A program made the translations under genes and the position numbers. Below are positions 1-11,253 of a stretch of DNA of 64,000 nt, piece after piece. The stretch is from Nitrosomonas sp. (GTDB lineage: Bacteria; Pseudomonadota; Gammaproteobacteria; Burkholderiales; Nitrosomonadaceae): contig NZ_JAIEMO010000003.1 in NCBI RefSeq assembly GCF_019752095.1, forward strand, positions 1 through 64,000, given 5' to 3'. Numbering within the stretch: the first letter of the stretch is position 1; each line of letters opens with the position of its first letter. The notes below the pieces were generated by a model that worked only from the letters and a program-made list of their open reading frames with translations, searched no databases and was not told where the DNA came from.

Positions 1-2
1 CG

Positions 3-968
3 GTTCAACATATTGCTGAAGCATCCACTACCGGACATGCCACCAATATTATTGCCGGCATGGGCGTTTCAATGCGCTCAACCGCAGCGCCGGTTCTGGC
101 TGTTTGTATCAGTATTTTGCTGGCGTATGCACTGGCTGGCTTGTACGGTATCGCGATCGCCGCAACATCAATGCTGTCGATGACCGGCATCATTGTTGCA
201 CTGGATGCGTACGGCCCGATTACTGATAACGCAGGTGGCATTGCAGAAATGGCAGAAATGCCCGACTCAGTTCGAGCTATCACTGATCCTCTGGATGCAG
301 TTGGTAATACGACTAAAGCAGTTACCAAAGGTTATGCGATCGGCTCAGCCGGATTAGCAGCATTAGTGCTGTTTGCCGACTACACCCATGCATTGGAACA
401 TGCCGGCTTTGAAATATCCTTTGATTTATCCAATCACATGGTGATTATCGGGTTGTTTATCGGCGGTATGATTCCTTACTTGTTTGGTGCCATGTCGATG
501 GAAGCTGTCGGACGTGCCGCCGGATCGGTGGTGATCGAAGTTCGTCGCCAATTCAAGGAAATTCCGGGCATCATGGAAGGCACAGCCAAGCCAGATTATT
601 CGCGTGCCGTGGATATGCTGACCAAATCGGCAATCAAGGAAATGATGATTCCTTCATTATTACCTGTGCTGATTCCTTTGTTGGTCGGTGTGATCCTAGG
701 ACCGCAAGCCCTAGGCGGCGTATTGATGGGTTCGATCGTAACTGGTTTGTTCGTAGCGATTTCGATGACAACCGGCGGCGGTGCTTGGGATAATGCCAAA
801 AAACATATTGAAGACGGACATTTTGGCGGCAAAGGCAGTGAAGCCCACAAAGCCTCAGTAACAGGGGATACCGTAGGTGATCCTTATAAGGACACGGCTG
901 GCCCTGCGATTAATCCATTGATCAAAATTATCAACATTGTGGCACTGCTGATTATTCCTCTGCTATAA
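3..968 (+). CDS. hppA: K+-independent membrane H+-translocating pyrophosphatase (C-terminal part)
   Basis: This is the C-terminal 321 residues of a membrane-integral pyrophosphatase, which couples hydrolysis of cytoplasmic PPi to proton export. The frame is open to the left edge, so the N-terminus lies outside. Family motifs seen include [13 protein letters not shown], followed by [16 protein letters not shown], and a conserved end around [13 protein letters not shown]. The Lys and Thr in NTTKAVTK match the K/T pair that marks the K+-independent subclass; K+-dependent enzymes carry Ala there. Several hydrophobic helices are visible. A good terminator follows. PPi hydrolysis would support biosynthesis in an autotroph. 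Family certain; subclass from family knowledge of that residue pair. Confidence 0.95.
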   Translation, partial: VQHIAEASTTGHATNIIAGMGVSMRSTAAPVLAVCISILLAYALAGLYGIAIAATSMLSMTGIIVALDAYGPITDNAGGIAEMAEMPDSVRAITDPLDAVGNTTKAVTKGYAIGSAGLAALVLFADYTHALEHAGFEISFDLSNHMVIIGLFIGGMIPYLFGAMSMEAVGRAAGSVVIEVRRQFKEIPGIMEGTAKPDYSRAVDMLTKSAIKEMMIPSLLPVLIPLLVGVILGPQALGGVLMGSIVTGLFVAISMTTGGGAWDNAKKHIEDGHFGGKGSEAHKASVTGDTVGDPYKDTAGPAINPLIKIINIVALLIIPLL

Positions 969-997
969 ATAGCATTGATTAATTAACCAATCAACTT

Positions 998-1028
998 AAG
1001 CACATCAGGCAACTGATGTGCTTTTTTT
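998..1028 (+). terminator. Rho-independent terminator of hppA
   Basis: A 10-bp stem (AGCACATCAG pairing with CTGATGTGCT, 4-nt loop GCAA) is followed by a run of seven T, thirty bases after the pyrophosphatase stop codon. Confidence 0.9.
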
Positions 1029-1208
1029 ATGGGGAGATGTAAATTTATTTTGTGTCCGAGACAGACATGAATGATCCGATTTTGACAAGAAATCTCGTTA
1101 CAGAAATGTACAGGATAGTTGTACCAGAGACTTTATAAAACCTTTTTCTCAAATTCTATCAATCGGTATCGATCACCTATCGTTGTATGGCTGTATGAGC
1201 AAACCGAG

Positions 1209-1228
1209 CTCTATAGGTTCCTATAGAG
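1209..1228. repeat. Short inverted repeat downstream of ppsR
   Basis: CTCTATAG and CTATAGAG are separated by GTTC, a perfect 8-bp stem just past the ppsR stop codon. It may end the minus-strand ppsA-ppsR transcript, but no T-run follows on that strand, so its role is uncertain. Confidence 0.4.
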
Positions 1229-1236
1229 AATCATAA

Positions 1237-2064
1237 TCACCCATACAACTGTCTTCTCAGTCCACACCTGTTCAATATAACCGCACTGATTTCCTCAATT
1301 GAAATGCGCGTGGTCTCTAAATAGGGAATATCGAATTGATGAAACAGCGATTCCTGCCATTGTAATTCTCGCTGACATTGCGCGAGCGATGCATATTCGC
1401 TATTTGGGCGGCGTTGCTGCCGAATGAAATGTAATTGCGCTGAGGTTAGTGTTAAACCAAACAATTTTTTTCTGACATTTTCCAATACCTTCGGGATCTG
1501 CTGTACCGTCATGTCATCCGGGGTTAGCGGATAATTCGCGGCAGCGATACCATACTGCAACCCTAAGTAAAGACAAGTCGGTGTTTTACCGGAACGTGAA
1601 ACGCCGATCAGGATAATATCGGCTTCGTCAAAATGCTTGGGATTGACGCCATCATCATGCGCCAGCACATAATTAACTGCGGCAATGCGCTTGAAATACG
1701 ACAGTTGATCCTGACCGTGGGAACGCCCGGCCATACGCGCAAACGGCTGCTCCAGTTCTTCTTCAATCGAACGAATGAAGGTCTCAAAAAAGTCATAAAT
1801 ACGGCAATTCGCCTGTTTGATGACTTCGAGAATTTCCGGTTTCAGCAAGGTACTAAACACCAAAGGACGGTGACCATCGTTTTCAGCAGCTTGATTAATC
1901 TGTGTTAATACAGTTCTGGCTTGTTCGATATCGTCCAGAAACGGCATGTTGACGATGCTCCATTGGATACCATCAAATTGCGTTAGCAGGCTGTGTCCAA
2001 GCGTTTCCGCCGTGATGCCAGTACGGTCGGATAAGTAGAAAACAGTGCGTTTTTGCTGCGTCAT
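1237..2064 (-). CDS. ppsR: PEP synthase regulatory protein (bifunctional kinase/pyrophosphorylase)
   Basis: A 275-aa protein of the DUF299/PSRP family. It inactivates PEP synthase by ADP-dependent threonine phosphorylation and reactivates it by Pi-dependent dephosphorylation, which releases PPi. The N-terminus (FYLSDRTGITAETLGHSLL) is typical, and the P-loop-like GVSRSGKTPTCLYLG lies near residues 153-168. Full length for the family. The start codon overlaps the ppsA stop codon by one base (TAATG), so the two are probably translationally coupled. The partner enzyme is its neighbour, which supports the assignment. Confidence 0.95.
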   Translation of the reverse strand: MTQQKRTVFYLSDRTGITAETLGHSLLTQFDGIQWSIVNMPFLDDIEQARTVLTQINQAAENDGHRPLVFSTLLKPEILEVIKQANCRIYDFFETFIRSIEEELEQPFARMAGRSHGQDQLSYFKRIAAVNYVLAHDDGVNPKHFDEADIILIGVSRSGKTPTCLYLGLQYGIAAANYPLTPDDMTVQQIPKVLENVRKKLFGLTLTSAQLHFIRQQRRPNSEYASLAQCQRELQWQESLFHQFDIPYLETTRISIEEISAVILNRCGLRRQLYG

Positions 2065-4442
2065 TATTTGTCCAGTTTTGCCAGATCAAGCCAAGTCTGC
2101 ATAACCGAATCGGGATTTAACGATAGGCTGCTGATGCCCTGCTCAAAAAGCCAGGCGGCAAAATCCGGAAAATCAGAAGGGCCTTGCCCACAGATACCAA
2201 TATACTTTCCTTGCTTATGGCAAGCATCGATGGCCATTTTCAGCAGTTTCTTGACCGCCGGGTTACGTTCGTCAAACACATGAGAAACCAGACTTGAATC
2301 GCGATCAATTCCCAGTGTCAATTGCGTCATATCATTGGAGCCAATGGAAAAACCATCAAAGAACTGCAAAAACTCTTCCGCCAATACTGCATTGGAAGGA
2401 ATCTCGCACATCATGATCAGCCGCAAACCATTTTGGCCTCGCGCCAATCCTTGCGATGCAAGCAACAAGGTTACTTGTTCGGCTTCTTCCACCGTACGGC
2501 AAAACGGGATCATGATCTCGACATTGGTCAACCCCATTTCATCGCGCACTTTGCGTAACGCTTGACACTCGAGCTCAAAACAATCACGAAAATCATCCGA
2601 CACATACCGCGAGGCGCCGCGAAAACCGATCATCGGGTTTTCTTCGTGGGGCTCATAAAGATCCCCTGCAACCAGATTCGCATACTCATTTGATTTGAAG
2701 TCGGACGTGCGCACAATCACGGTATGCGGATAAAATGCCGCCGCCAGCATAGCAATGCCCTCAACCAATTTCTCGACATAAAAGCCAATGGGACTTTGAT
2801 AACCCGCAATACGGTTACTGATTTTCTGTTTCAAATCATTGGGCAACCGATCGAATTCCAACAACGCCTTGGGGTGAATACCGATCATGTTGTTGATGAC
2901 AAATTCCAACCGGGCCAATCCAACACCTTGATTCGGCATGCGTGAGAAAGAAAAAGCGTGCGACGGATTGCCTACATTCAGCATCATTTTGACCGGCAAA
3001 TCCGGCAACTGACCGGTATCGGACGTGGTATGTTCGAATGGCAGCAAACCTTCATAGACAAATCCAGCATCGCCTTCCGCGCAGGAAACCGTCACATCCA
3101 CTCCGTCTTTGATCGACTCGGTTGCATCGCCACAACCGACCACCGCCGGAATACCCATTTCCCTGGCGATAATCGCCGCATGGCAGGTGCGTCCGCCACG
3201 GTTGGTGACAATTGCCGACGCACGCTTCATGATCGGTTCCCAATCGGGGTCGGTCATATCCGTCACGAGGACATCGCCCGGCTGTATGACATGCATCTGA
3301 TCGACCCCCGCGATCAAACGCGCTGTTCCCTGACCGATCTTGCTCCCAATTGATCGGCCTTCGGTCAGTACCGTTCCTTTACCATTGAGTTGGTATCGAT
3401 CCAGAACCGTTGTGGATCGGCTTTCTACGGTTTCCGGGCGCGCCTGCACAATGTACAACTGCTCATCCAGTCCGTCTAATGCCCATTCGATATCCATCGG
3501 ACGACCATAGTGTTGCTCGATGATCACAGCTTGACGCGCCAATGCTTCCACTTGTACATCCGATAGAGAAAAACGCGTTTGGCGCTCATTTTCAACATCG
3601 CGCGTCAGCGTGAATGAATCTGCCGCATCTTTATTATCGCCATAAATCATTTCTATCGCTTTGGTGCCTAGACGTCGCGATAGAATGGCTGGCTTTCCGG
3701 CTGCGAGTCCACGCTTGTAGACATAGAATTCATCCGGATTGACAATGCCTTGCACGATGGTTTCACCCAGCCCATACGCTGATGTGATGAAAACTGTATC
3801 GCGAAAACCGGATTCAGTATCCAAGGTAAACATCACGCCGCTCGCGCCCAGATCGCTCCGCACCATTTTCTGAATTCCGGCAGACAAATACACCTTATCG
3901 TGAGGAAAATTCTGATGCACGCGATACGCAATCGCCCGATCGTTATATAGTGAAGCAAACACAATCTTGATTGCTGCCATGATTTGTTCCAGCCCGCGAA
4001 CATTCAGCAATGTTTCCTGCTGGCCGGCAAATGAGGCATCGGCCAAGTCCTCAGCAGTCGCTGAAGAACGCACAGCAAATGAAACCTCATCGCGATTTGC
4101 GTCATCCGTAACCAGTTTTTCGTAAGCTTGCGCCACTGCCTGTGAAATAGAAGCTGGCAACGTGGCATTTAGCACCCAGCCGCGAATAGTTCTGCCGACG
4201 GTAGTCAGCGCATTAATGTCTTCAACATCCAGTCCATTCAGTAAATGATTGATACGGTCAGCCAATCCATTACTGGTCAAAAATTCACGGTACGCTTCGG
4301 TCGTAGTTGCAAAGCCTATCGGCACATTAACACCTGCTTGTGCAAGATGACTGATCATTTCTCCCAAAGAGGCATTCTTACCGCCCACCAAGCCTACATC
4401 TTTCATCGTCAATTGATCAAACCAGGCAATATATTGTGTCAT
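2064..4442 (-). CDS. ppsA: Phosphoenolpyruvate synthase
   Basis: A 792-aa enzyme that converts pyruvate, ATP and water to PEP, AMP and Pi. The order is the N-terminal ATP-grasp domain ([11 protein letters not shown] near the start, [13 protein letters not shown] around residue 120), the mobile phosphohistidine domain with [15 protein letters not shown] (His at about residue 421), and the C-terminal TIM barrel with [11 protein letters not shown] and a catalytic Cys in ICGQGPSD. All key residues are present. In an autotroph it links pyruvate to gluconeogenesis. It lies 40 nt downstream of cbbR on the same strand and is coupled to ppsR, so carbon-fixation control and PEP supply may share a transcript (inference). 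Confidence 0.97.
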   Translation of the reverse strand: MTQYIAWFDQLTMKDVGLVGGKNASLGEMISHLAQAGVNVPIGFATTTEAYREFLTSNGLADRINHLLNGLDVEDINALTTVGRTIRGWVLNATLPASISQAVAQAYEKLVTDDANRDEVSFAVRSSATAEDLADASFAGQQETLLNVRGLEQIMAAIKIVFASLYNDRAIAYRVHQNFPHDKVYLSAGIQKMVRSDLGASGVMFTLDTESGFRDTVFITSAYGLGETIVQGIVNPDEFYVYKRGLAAGKPAILSRRLGTKAIEMIYGDNKDAADSFTLTRDVENERQTRFSLSDVQVEALARQAVIIEQHYGRPMDIEWALDGLDEQLYIVQARPETVESRSTTVLDRYQLNGKGTVLTEGRSIGSKIGQGTARLIAGVDQMHVIQPGDVLVTDMTDPDWEPIMKRASAIVTNRGGRTCHAAIIAREMGIPAVVGCGDATESIKDGVDVTVSCAEGDAGFVYEGLLPFEHTTSDTGQLPDLPVKMMLNVGNPSHAFSFSRMPNQGVGLARLEFVINNMIGIHPKALLEFDRLPNDLKQKISNRIAGYQSPIGFYVEKLVEGIAMLAAAFYPHTVIVRTSDFKSNEYANLVAGDLYEPHEENPMIGFRGASRYVSDDFRDCFELECQALRKVRDEMGLTNVEIMIPFCRTVEEAEQVTLLLASQGLARGQNGLRLIMMCEIPSNAVLAEEFLQFFDGFSIGSNDMTQLTLGIDRDSSLVSHVFDERNPAVKKLLKMAIDACHKQGKYIGICGQGPSDFPDFAAWLFEQGISSLSLNPDSVMQTWLDLAKLDK

Positions 4443-4482
4443 TATGAAATTCCTATCAGCAAATATATTAATAAGTAATCTT

Positions 4483-5472
4483 TCAATTACGCTGACGCGA
4501 CCCGCCGGGCCTTACGTTTGTCTCATTCTTTAATAATGGGCAATGTCCAGAAGTCACGTGACGGCATGTCAAATTATCGAGCAAATCGTCAGCCTGCCGT
4601 AAATAGCTCAAGAATGTCTGCGCCACAATCGACAACTGCTTGCCGGATGAATAAGCAAAATACCAATGACGTTCAATCGGAAATCCTTCAACATCCAATA
4701 TCGCAAGCTGCCCAATCTGCGCATCAAGCGCCAGTGTATGTTGCGACAATACGGCAATACCCAATCGGCCCGCGACGGTTTGCTTAATCGCCTCGTTGCT
4801 ACCTAACTCCATGCGAACTTTTAACTTTTTATTATGTTCCGAAAAAAAATGTTCGGTAGCTATTCTTGTTCCGGAACCTGGCTCACGCATAATAAAAGGC
4901 TCATCACAAATACGCTCTATGGTGATCTTTTTTTTAGTTGCCAGTGGATGATCCGCAGATGCAAGAACAACCAACGGGTTATCCAAAAAAACCTCGGCCA
5001 CTGCATCAACACCATCTGGAATTTGACCTAAGATATAGAGGTCATCTTGATTATTCGTTAATCGCTCCAGGATATGCTCTCGGTTCGTCACTTTCAATGC
5101 AACGTCTATACCAGGGTATTTCTGGCAAAACATGCCCAATAATCGCGGCACGAAGTATTTCGCAGTGGTCACTACCGCAAGCCGAAGTTTCCCTGATTTC
5201 AGCCCCTTCATGTCGGAAGCAATCATCTCGAAACGGGAGAAATGATCGAAAATACCCAGGCAGGTTTTATATAACTCATTTCCCGCATCAGTCAGATAGA
5301 TTTTTTTACCAACTTGCTCAAACAAAGGCAAACCGATTTCTTCGGTCAATTTTTTGATTTGCATCGATACTGTCGGTTGCGTCAGAAATAATTCCTCAGC
5401 CGCTCGGGTAAAACTCTTCAATCGAGCAATCGCCTCAAAAACCTCAAGTTGCCGCAATGTGCTATGGCGCAT
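4483..5472 (-). CDS. cbbR: LysR-type regulator of the RuBisCO operon
   Basis: A 329-aa LysR-family activator. The N-terminal winged helix-turn-helix ([27 protein letters not shown]) is followed by the substrate-binding-like effector domain, for example [18 protein letters not shown] and [13 protein letters not shown]. It is transcribed divergently from cbbL across 168 bp, the classical CbbR arrangement. It has a strong ribosome site (AAAGGAGG, minus strand, 5477-5484). The C-terminus carries a short polar tail ([14 protein letters not shown]) beyond the usual domain. It should activate cbbLSX in response to a metabolite signal. Confidence 0.93.
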   Translation of the reverse strand: MRHSTLRQLEVFEAIARLKSFTRAAEELFLTQPTVSMQIKKLTEEIGLPLFEQVGKKIYLTDAGNELYKTCLGIFDHFSRFEMIASDMKGLKSGKLRLAVVTTAKYFVPRLLGMFCQKYPGIDVALKVTNREHILERLTNNQDDLYILGQIPDGVDAVAEVFLDNPLVVLASADHPLATKKKITIERICDEPFIMREPGSGTRIATEHFFSEHNKKLKVRMELGSNEAIKQTVAGRLGIAVLSQHTLALDAQIGQLAILDVEGFPIERHWYFAYSSGKQLSIVAQTFLSYLRQADDLLDNLTCRHVTSGHCPLLKNETNVRPGGSRQRN

Positions 5473-5513
5473 GAAGCCTCCTTTTATTCCGGATATATAG
5501 ATAGGAGTCTATT

Positions 5514-5563
5514 ATAACTATCGAAACAATTGATTGTTATTTATCATTTAGCGATTCTACACT
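5514..5563 (+). promoter_or_regulatory. Putative CbbR operator and cbbL promoter
   Basis: In the divergent cbbR-cbbL interval there is a nested dyad: AACAAT-TG-ATTGTT at 5525-5538, flanked by ATAAC (5514-5518) and GTTAT (5536-5540). This is compatible with LysR-type T-N11-A sites. A possible sigma70 promoter is TTGTTA at 5534-5539, an 18-nt spacer, then TACACT at 5558-5563. Assignment rests on position and symmetry only. Confidence 0.4.
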
Positions 5564-5598
5564 ATATGTGACCCGCTGTTAGCACACCTCCTAACTAG

Positions 5599-7116
<1,518 letters not shown>

Positions 7117-7136
7117 CTATTTCAGGAGTAGCAATT

Positions 7137-7571
7137 ATGATGACCAATGTAGGTAATATAGTTACACAGGGGCAATTTTCTTTCCTGCCCCCGCTGACCG
7201 ACAAGCAAATTTCAGCACAGCTCAAATATGCGCTGAACAATGGTTGGGCCATCGGGATTGAATATACTGATGATCCGCATCCCCGCAATACCTATTGGGA
7301 AATGTTCGGCAATCCAATGTTTGATTTAAAAGATCCAGCAGGAATTTTGCTGGAAATCAATAGTTGCCGCAAAACTTTTCCAAACCACTACATTCGCGTA
7401 ACTGCATTTAACTCGGTACGCGGAGTAGAGAGTCCAACCATGTCTTATATTGTCAACAGACCTAAGAAAGAGCCAGGGTTTAGTTTAGTGCGTCAAGAAG
7501 GTGCTGGACGGAGTGTTAGTTATACTATTCATTCCTATGCAACCGATAAACCGGAAGCCGAGCGCTACTAG
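7137..7571 (+). CDS. cbbS: RuBisCO small subunit, form IC
   Basis: A 144-aa small subunit of the L8S8 enzyme, 20 nt after cbbL and preceded by CAGGAG. The core GQFSFLPPLTDKQISAQLKY and the Y/W-rich segment PHPRNTYWEMFGNPMFDL are conserved. The C-terminal extension ending SYTIHSYATDKPEAERY is typical of red-type small subunits, where it forms the barrel around the central pore. The N-terminus is slightly longer (MMTNVGNIV) than many homologues. Confidence 0.97.
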   Translation: MMTNVGNIVTQGQFSFLPPLTDKQISAQLKYALNNGWAIGIEYTDDPHPRNTYWEMFGNPMFDLKDPAGILLEINSCRKTFPNHYIRVTAFNSVRGVESPTMSYIVNRPKKEPGFSLVRQEGAGRSVSYTIHSYATDKPEAERY

Positions 7572-7585
7572 CCGTAAAGCGTAGA

Positions 7586-7618
7586 ATTTCTCTCTCTTCT
7601 TTAAGAAGAGAGAGAAAT
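7586..7618 (+). repeat. Perfect 16-bp hairpin between cbbS and cbbX
   Basis: ATTTCTCTCTCTTCTT (7586-7601) and its exact reverse complement (7603-7618) are separated by one base. In RNA it would fold into a long stem with a small loop. There is no T-run after it, so it is more likely a processing or stabilising element, or an attenuator lowering cbbX relative to cbbLS, than a simple terminator. Function is inferred. Confidence 0.75.
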
Positions 7619-7754
7619 AGTTAAAATGCAAACATTGTTAGCATTAGAATTTAATGCTGTTAAGTATTAAACAGAAGTCATCTAAAGGATTTAATTAATA
7701 TTGATTGTGATTATGTCAATATTTATCCCATGAGCCATCAATGAGTGATTAAAC

Positions 7755-8696
7755 ATGCCTAAGCAATCTAAAAACTTAACTTCATCTAAAGACGCATCGA
7801 TTGATTTGGATGCAGAGTTCCGAAATACTAATATCCAGGAAGTTCTGGATAAGCTAGATCGTGAGTTGATTGGCTTAATCCCTGTGAAGACTCGTATTCG
7901 TGAGACTGCATCGTTGCTGCTGGTAGATCGTGTTCGCAAACAACTAGGATTATCTGCGGGCGCCCCCAGTTTGCATATGTGTTTTACTGGCAATCCGGGT
8001 ACGGGAAAAACGACAGTAGCTCTACGCATGGCAGAAATCTTGCATCGCTTGGGTTATGTGCGTGAGGGACACTTGGTTTCGGTGACCCGGGACGATTTAG
8101 TCGGTCAATATATCGGTCACACTGCCCCCAAAACAAAAGAAGTGATAAAAAAAGCGATGGGCGGTGTTCTTTTCATCGATGAGGCTTATTATCTTTATAA
8201 ACCAGAAAACGAGCGCGATTATGGCGCAGAATCCATAGAAATTCTGCTGCAAACGATGGAAAACAATCGCGATGACTTGGTTGTAATCCTGGCAGGTTAT
8301 AAAGATCGCATGGATAAATTCTTCCATAGCAACCCCGGGATGCGCTCCCGTGTCGCGCATCACATCGACTTTCCGGATTACGGCGCAGAAGAGTTAGTTG
8401 CGATCGCAAAGTTGATGCTAGAAAGCCAAAATTATTGTTTCAGCAAAGCTGGAGAAGAGGCCTTTGGAAAATATATTCGCTTGCGTATGAAATCGGAGCA
8501 TTTTGCCAACGCTCGCTCGGTTCGTAACGCTCTTGATCGCGCTCGACTGCGTCAGGCAAATCGATTATTTTCTGGAACCAAGAAATCATTATCCAAAAAT
8601 GATCTTGTTACAATTGAAGCAGAAGATATACTCGCCAGTCGCGTTTTTCTTGAGGCGTCGCCTGATAGTAAATCCAAGGTCAAAAAAACAGACTGA
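7755..8696 (+). CDS. cbbX: Red-type RuBisCO activase CbbX
   Basis: A 313-aa AAA+ ATPase that remodels inhibited red-type RuBisCO by pulling on the CbbL C-terminus. Walker A is GNPGTGKTT (residues about 79-87), Walker B is [10 protein letters not shown], and an arginine-rich sensor region [14 protein letters not shown] follows. The pore-loop region [13 protein letters not shown] is present. Size is normal. It is the third gene of the operon, separated from cbbS by 183 nt that hold a strong hairpin. No convincing Shine-Dalgarno precedes its ATG; a chain of overlapping mini-ORFs lies just upstream. Confidence 0.97.
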   Translation: MPKQSKNLTSSKDASIDLDAEFRNTNIQEVLDKLDRELIGLIPVKTRIRETASLLLVDRVRKQLGLSAGAPSLHMCFTGNPGTGKTTVALRMAEILHRLGYVREGHLVSVTRDDLVGQYIGHTAPKTKEVIKKAMGGVLFIDEAYYLYKPENERDYGAESIEILLQTMENNRDDLVVILAGYKDRMDKFFHSNPGMRSRVAHHIDFPDYGAEELVAIAKLMLESQNYCFSKAGEEAFGKYIRLRMKSEHFANARSVRNALDRARLRQANRLFSGTKKSLSKNDLVTIEAEDILASRVFLEASPDSKSKVKKTD

Positions 8697-8724
8697 TAAT
8701 AATTTGAAACAAAATCTTGATAAG

Positions 8725-9078
8725 ATGGAGACGTTAACTCGACCCTGGCGCATTTTCCCCAAAAAGATAGATGCAGCTTGTTATAACCGTGGACGACTTG
8801 CATTGCTTCGATTAGGCTATCCACTGCGCGTCACATTGCAACAGCATCGTGGATTAGAAGTCATTTTGGATCGTACCGAGTGGTTATGTGTCGACAGTAA
8901 TGCAGAGGATCAGCCTGTCCTGGCATGGCGTGATTTCAAGATTCATGGACGTAATAATCTACACCGGCCTATTGCCTGCGAGTTATGGCTATATCATAGT
9001 TGTGCCGGTCTTATCATGGGATCTGCTCTGGATGATTTAAACACAGCGCTCGAAACACTCACGATTGATTTAAGATAA
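8725..9078 (+). CDS. Unrecognised small protein of the cbb operon
   Basis: A 117-aa protein that I do not recognise. The proposed start is ATG 8725, 28 nt after cbbX; an in-frame TTG at 8704 is an alternative. The frame also stays open upstream inside cbbX, but that part overlaps cbbX by about 190 nt and is not credible. The product is basic at the N-terminus (ETLTRPWRIFPKKIDAACYN), then YNRGRLALLRLGYPLRV, a segment with several Trp, and an acidic end. There is no signal peptide or transmembrane segment. Its place between cbbX and the aldolase suggests a RuBisCO or Calvin-cycle accessory role, for which there is no direct evidence. Confidence 0.75.
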   Translation: METLTRPWRIFPKKIDAACYNRGRLALLRLGYPLRVTLQQHRGLEVILDRTEWLCVDSNAEDQPVLAWRDFKIHGRNNLHRPIACELWLYHSCAGLIMGSALDDLNTALETLTIDLR

Positions 9079-9107
9079 ATGCACACCCCTTAAAATAGAG
9101 GATATAA

Positions 9108-10343
9108 ATGCCACTCGTAGATATGCGCGATATGTTGCATCATGCTTATCAGAATAACTACGCAATTGGTGGTTTTGGATTGGTAAGCCTGGATTTCCTG
9201 GAAGCCATTATCGCGGCAGCCGAGTTGTGCCGCTCACCTGTCATTCTCAATCTTTCCGAGCCGCTTTTCGGCCAGCAGGACTTCAGATTAATCCTACCGG
9301 CAATTGAACGTGCAGCACATCAAGCTAAAGTTCCGGTTGCAATCCACTTTGATCACGCAAAACGGCACGAATCCATCGTAGAGGCGATTAATTTGGGCTG
9401 CAATAGCGTCATGCTGGATGTATCTTCTCAAGCATTTACTGTGAATATAGCCCAAACCAGCCATGCGACAGAAACGGCTCACGCATGTGGCGCCGCAATT
9501 GAAGGAATGCTTGGTTTTGTCGGCGGCACGGAAGGTGAAAATGCTATCAACCACTTAGGTGAGGCGATTTATACCTCGGCTGAAGAAGCCAAAGTGTATG
9601 TTGATCGTACTCACGTTGATTTTTTAGCTGTTTCCATTGGCACTGTCCATGGTCGTCAGAACAGTCGAACCAAACTGGACTTCAAACGCTTAAAACGAAT
9701 TAATGATGAACTTGGGATTCCGTTAGTATTGCATGGCGGTAGTGGATTAATCGAAGATCAATACCATAAGGTAATTTTAAATGGTGTTGCTAAAATCAAC
9801 TGCTACACAGAGCTTTCCGATATTGCTGCTGCCACCATTCGCTCCAACGTTCAATCACGCACTAAAAAAGGTTATATCGAAGCGATGCAAGATGTTAAGA
9901 ACAACCTCCTCGAACGAATCAGCCTATACATGCATCGCTGGGGTTCGGCTGGCCGTGCCGCAGAAGTACTAATCCAATGCCGCGCTTGGCAGCCTGTAGA
10001 ACAGACTATTGTTTACAATGTCCAAAAGCGCTACTTGCAACAAATTCACGCCTTAATCGAACAGGGCCGAGAAACATTAAGCGCCATCCCTGGCGTACGT
10101 CAAGTTTTCGCAGGCTGGGCATTATCGGTATCGGATCAATATCATCTATGCTGGCGTATTCAATTTGCTACTACTGATGCCAGCAATAATTTCCAATCCC
10201 ATGCGGAATATATTGCTTTTATTCATCAACTATCGCGCATATCAGAGCCCGATAAAATCAATATCACATTTGCCGCAACCTCACTCGGAACAAATTCCTG
10301 TTTAGAAGAAATCAAAATTCCTCAAGCACAGCATTTAGCATAA
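9108..10343 (+). CDS. cbbA: Class II fructose-bisphosphate aldolase with C-terminal Dabb-like domain
   Basis: A 411-aa protein. Residues 1 to about 285 form a class II zinc aldolase: AIGGFGLVSLDFLEAIIAAAE, the metal/phosphate region VAIHFDHAKRHES, GTVHGRQ with a metal His, and VLHGGSGL. It should interconvert fructose-1,6-bisphosphate (and possibly sedoheptulose-1,7-bisphosphate) with triose phosphates in the Calvin cycle. Residues about 300-400 are not part of a normal aldolase; AIPGVRQVFAGWALSV, then YHLCWRIQF and HAEYIAFIHQL resemble a stress-responsive A/B barrel (Dabb). It is the last gene of the cbb cluster, 29 nt after the preceding gene. The aldolase is secure; the Dabb assignment is by pattern. 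Confidence 0.9.
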   Translation: MPLVDMRDMLHHAYQNNYAIGGFGLVSLDFLEAIIAAAELCRSPVILNLSEPLFGQQDFRLILPAIERAAHQAKVPVAIHFDHAKRHESIVEAINLGCNSVMLDVSSQAFTVNIAQTSHATETAHACGAAIEGMLGFVGGTEGENAINHLGEAIYTSAEEAKVYVDRTHVDFLAVSIGTVHGRQNSRTKLDFKRLKRINDELGIPLVLHGGSGLIEDQYHKVILNGVAKINCYTELSDIAAATIRSNVQSRTKKGYIEAMQDVKNNLLERISLYMHRWGSAGRAAEVLIQCRAWQPVEQTIVYNVQKRYLQQIHALIEQGRETLSAIPGVRQVFAGWALSVSDQYHLCWRIQFATTDASNNFQSHAEYIAFIHQLSRISEPDKINITFAATSLGTNSCLEEIKIPQAQHLA

Positions 10344-10559
10344 AAGCGGATGCCACTAAGCAATATGTGGCAGCAATGGTCCGATTTAAGAGCTTATTTG
10401 GATTTCCATGTACAATCTCATCGTATTTACTAATAGGCTATTCATTTTTGCCTATGGAATATCAGGATAGATGGTTTTATCCTATAGATCCTATAGCAAT
10501 AGTCGTCTGAAATTTGCTTCTGCTATAGCACAACGAAATAACATAGAAAGGAGATGCTC

Positions 10560-11243
10560 ATGAAAACTGTTACAATTCTTATCGTTACAGCCATAATCCT
10601 GGCGCTGACCGGTTGCGCAACCATGACGGACACGCAACGTGGCACAGCACAGGGAACCGTGATTGGTGCAGGTACAGGAGCTGCGATTGGGGCACTTATT
10701 GGTGGTGGAAAAGGTGCTGCCATTGGAGCAAGCTCAGGAGCCCTGCTTGGTGCAGGTGCCGGTTATATGTGGTCACAACGCATGGAAGAGCAAAAAAGGG
10801 AAATGGAGACAGCCACCGCAGGCACTGGCGTGCAAGTCACACAAACCGAAGACAATCGCCTCAAGCTGAATATTCCCAGCGATATCTCTTTTGACACCGG
10901 CCGGGCTGACATCAAGCCAGGGTTCAGGCCCATTCTCGATAACTTTGCAACCAGCTTAGTCGGTAATGAAGGCGCGACCGTCAAGATCATTGGGCATACT
11001 GACAACACCGGCAGCGATGCAGTCAACAATCCATTATCGGTTAACCGGGCCGCCAGCACACGCGATTATCTGGTAAGCCGAGGCGTATCCATCAACCGCA
11101 TCCAAATTGATGGTCACGGTTCCCGCGAACCTCTAGTCGAAAATAACACATCAGAAAATAGAGCGGAAAATCGCCGCGTGGAAATTTTTGTGGCAGAAAA
11201 GCAACCAACGCCAGAAGCAGCGCCTGCACCATCTAAACAGTAA
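10560..11243 (+). CDS. OmpA-family outer-membrane lipoprotein
   Basis: A 227-aa lipoprotein. The lipobox LTGC lies at the end of a short hydrophobic signal, and a Gly-rich YMGG/glycine-zipper segment (IGAGTGAAIGALIGGGKG and onward) follows. The C-terminal OmpA-like peptidoglycan-binding domain contains DISFDTGRADIKPGF, KIIGHTDNTGS and NRRVEIFV. It probably anchors the outer membrane to peptidoglycan. Start: ATG 10560, six bases after AAGGAG (10548-10553); the ATG at 10554 overlaps that site. The tail is Pro/Ala-rich. Monocistronic. Confidence 0.92.
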   Translation: MKTVTILIVTAIILALTGCATMTDTQRGTAQGTVIGAGTGAAIGALIGGGKGAAIGASSGALLGAGAGYMWSQRMEEQKREMETATAGTGVQVTQTEDNRLKLNIPSDISFDTGRADIKPGFRPILDNFATSLVGNEGATVKIIGHTDNTGSDAVNNPLSVNRAASTRDYLVSRGVSINRIQIDGHGSREPLVENNTSENRAENRRVEIFVAEKQPTPEAAPAPSKQ

Positions 11244-11253
11244 AATCCGTTAA

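Noticed and set aside
8503..8724. Longer start of the small cbb gene inside cbbX
   Set aside because: It would overlap cbbX by about 190 bases in another frame and reads as the shadow of the cbbX C-terminus.
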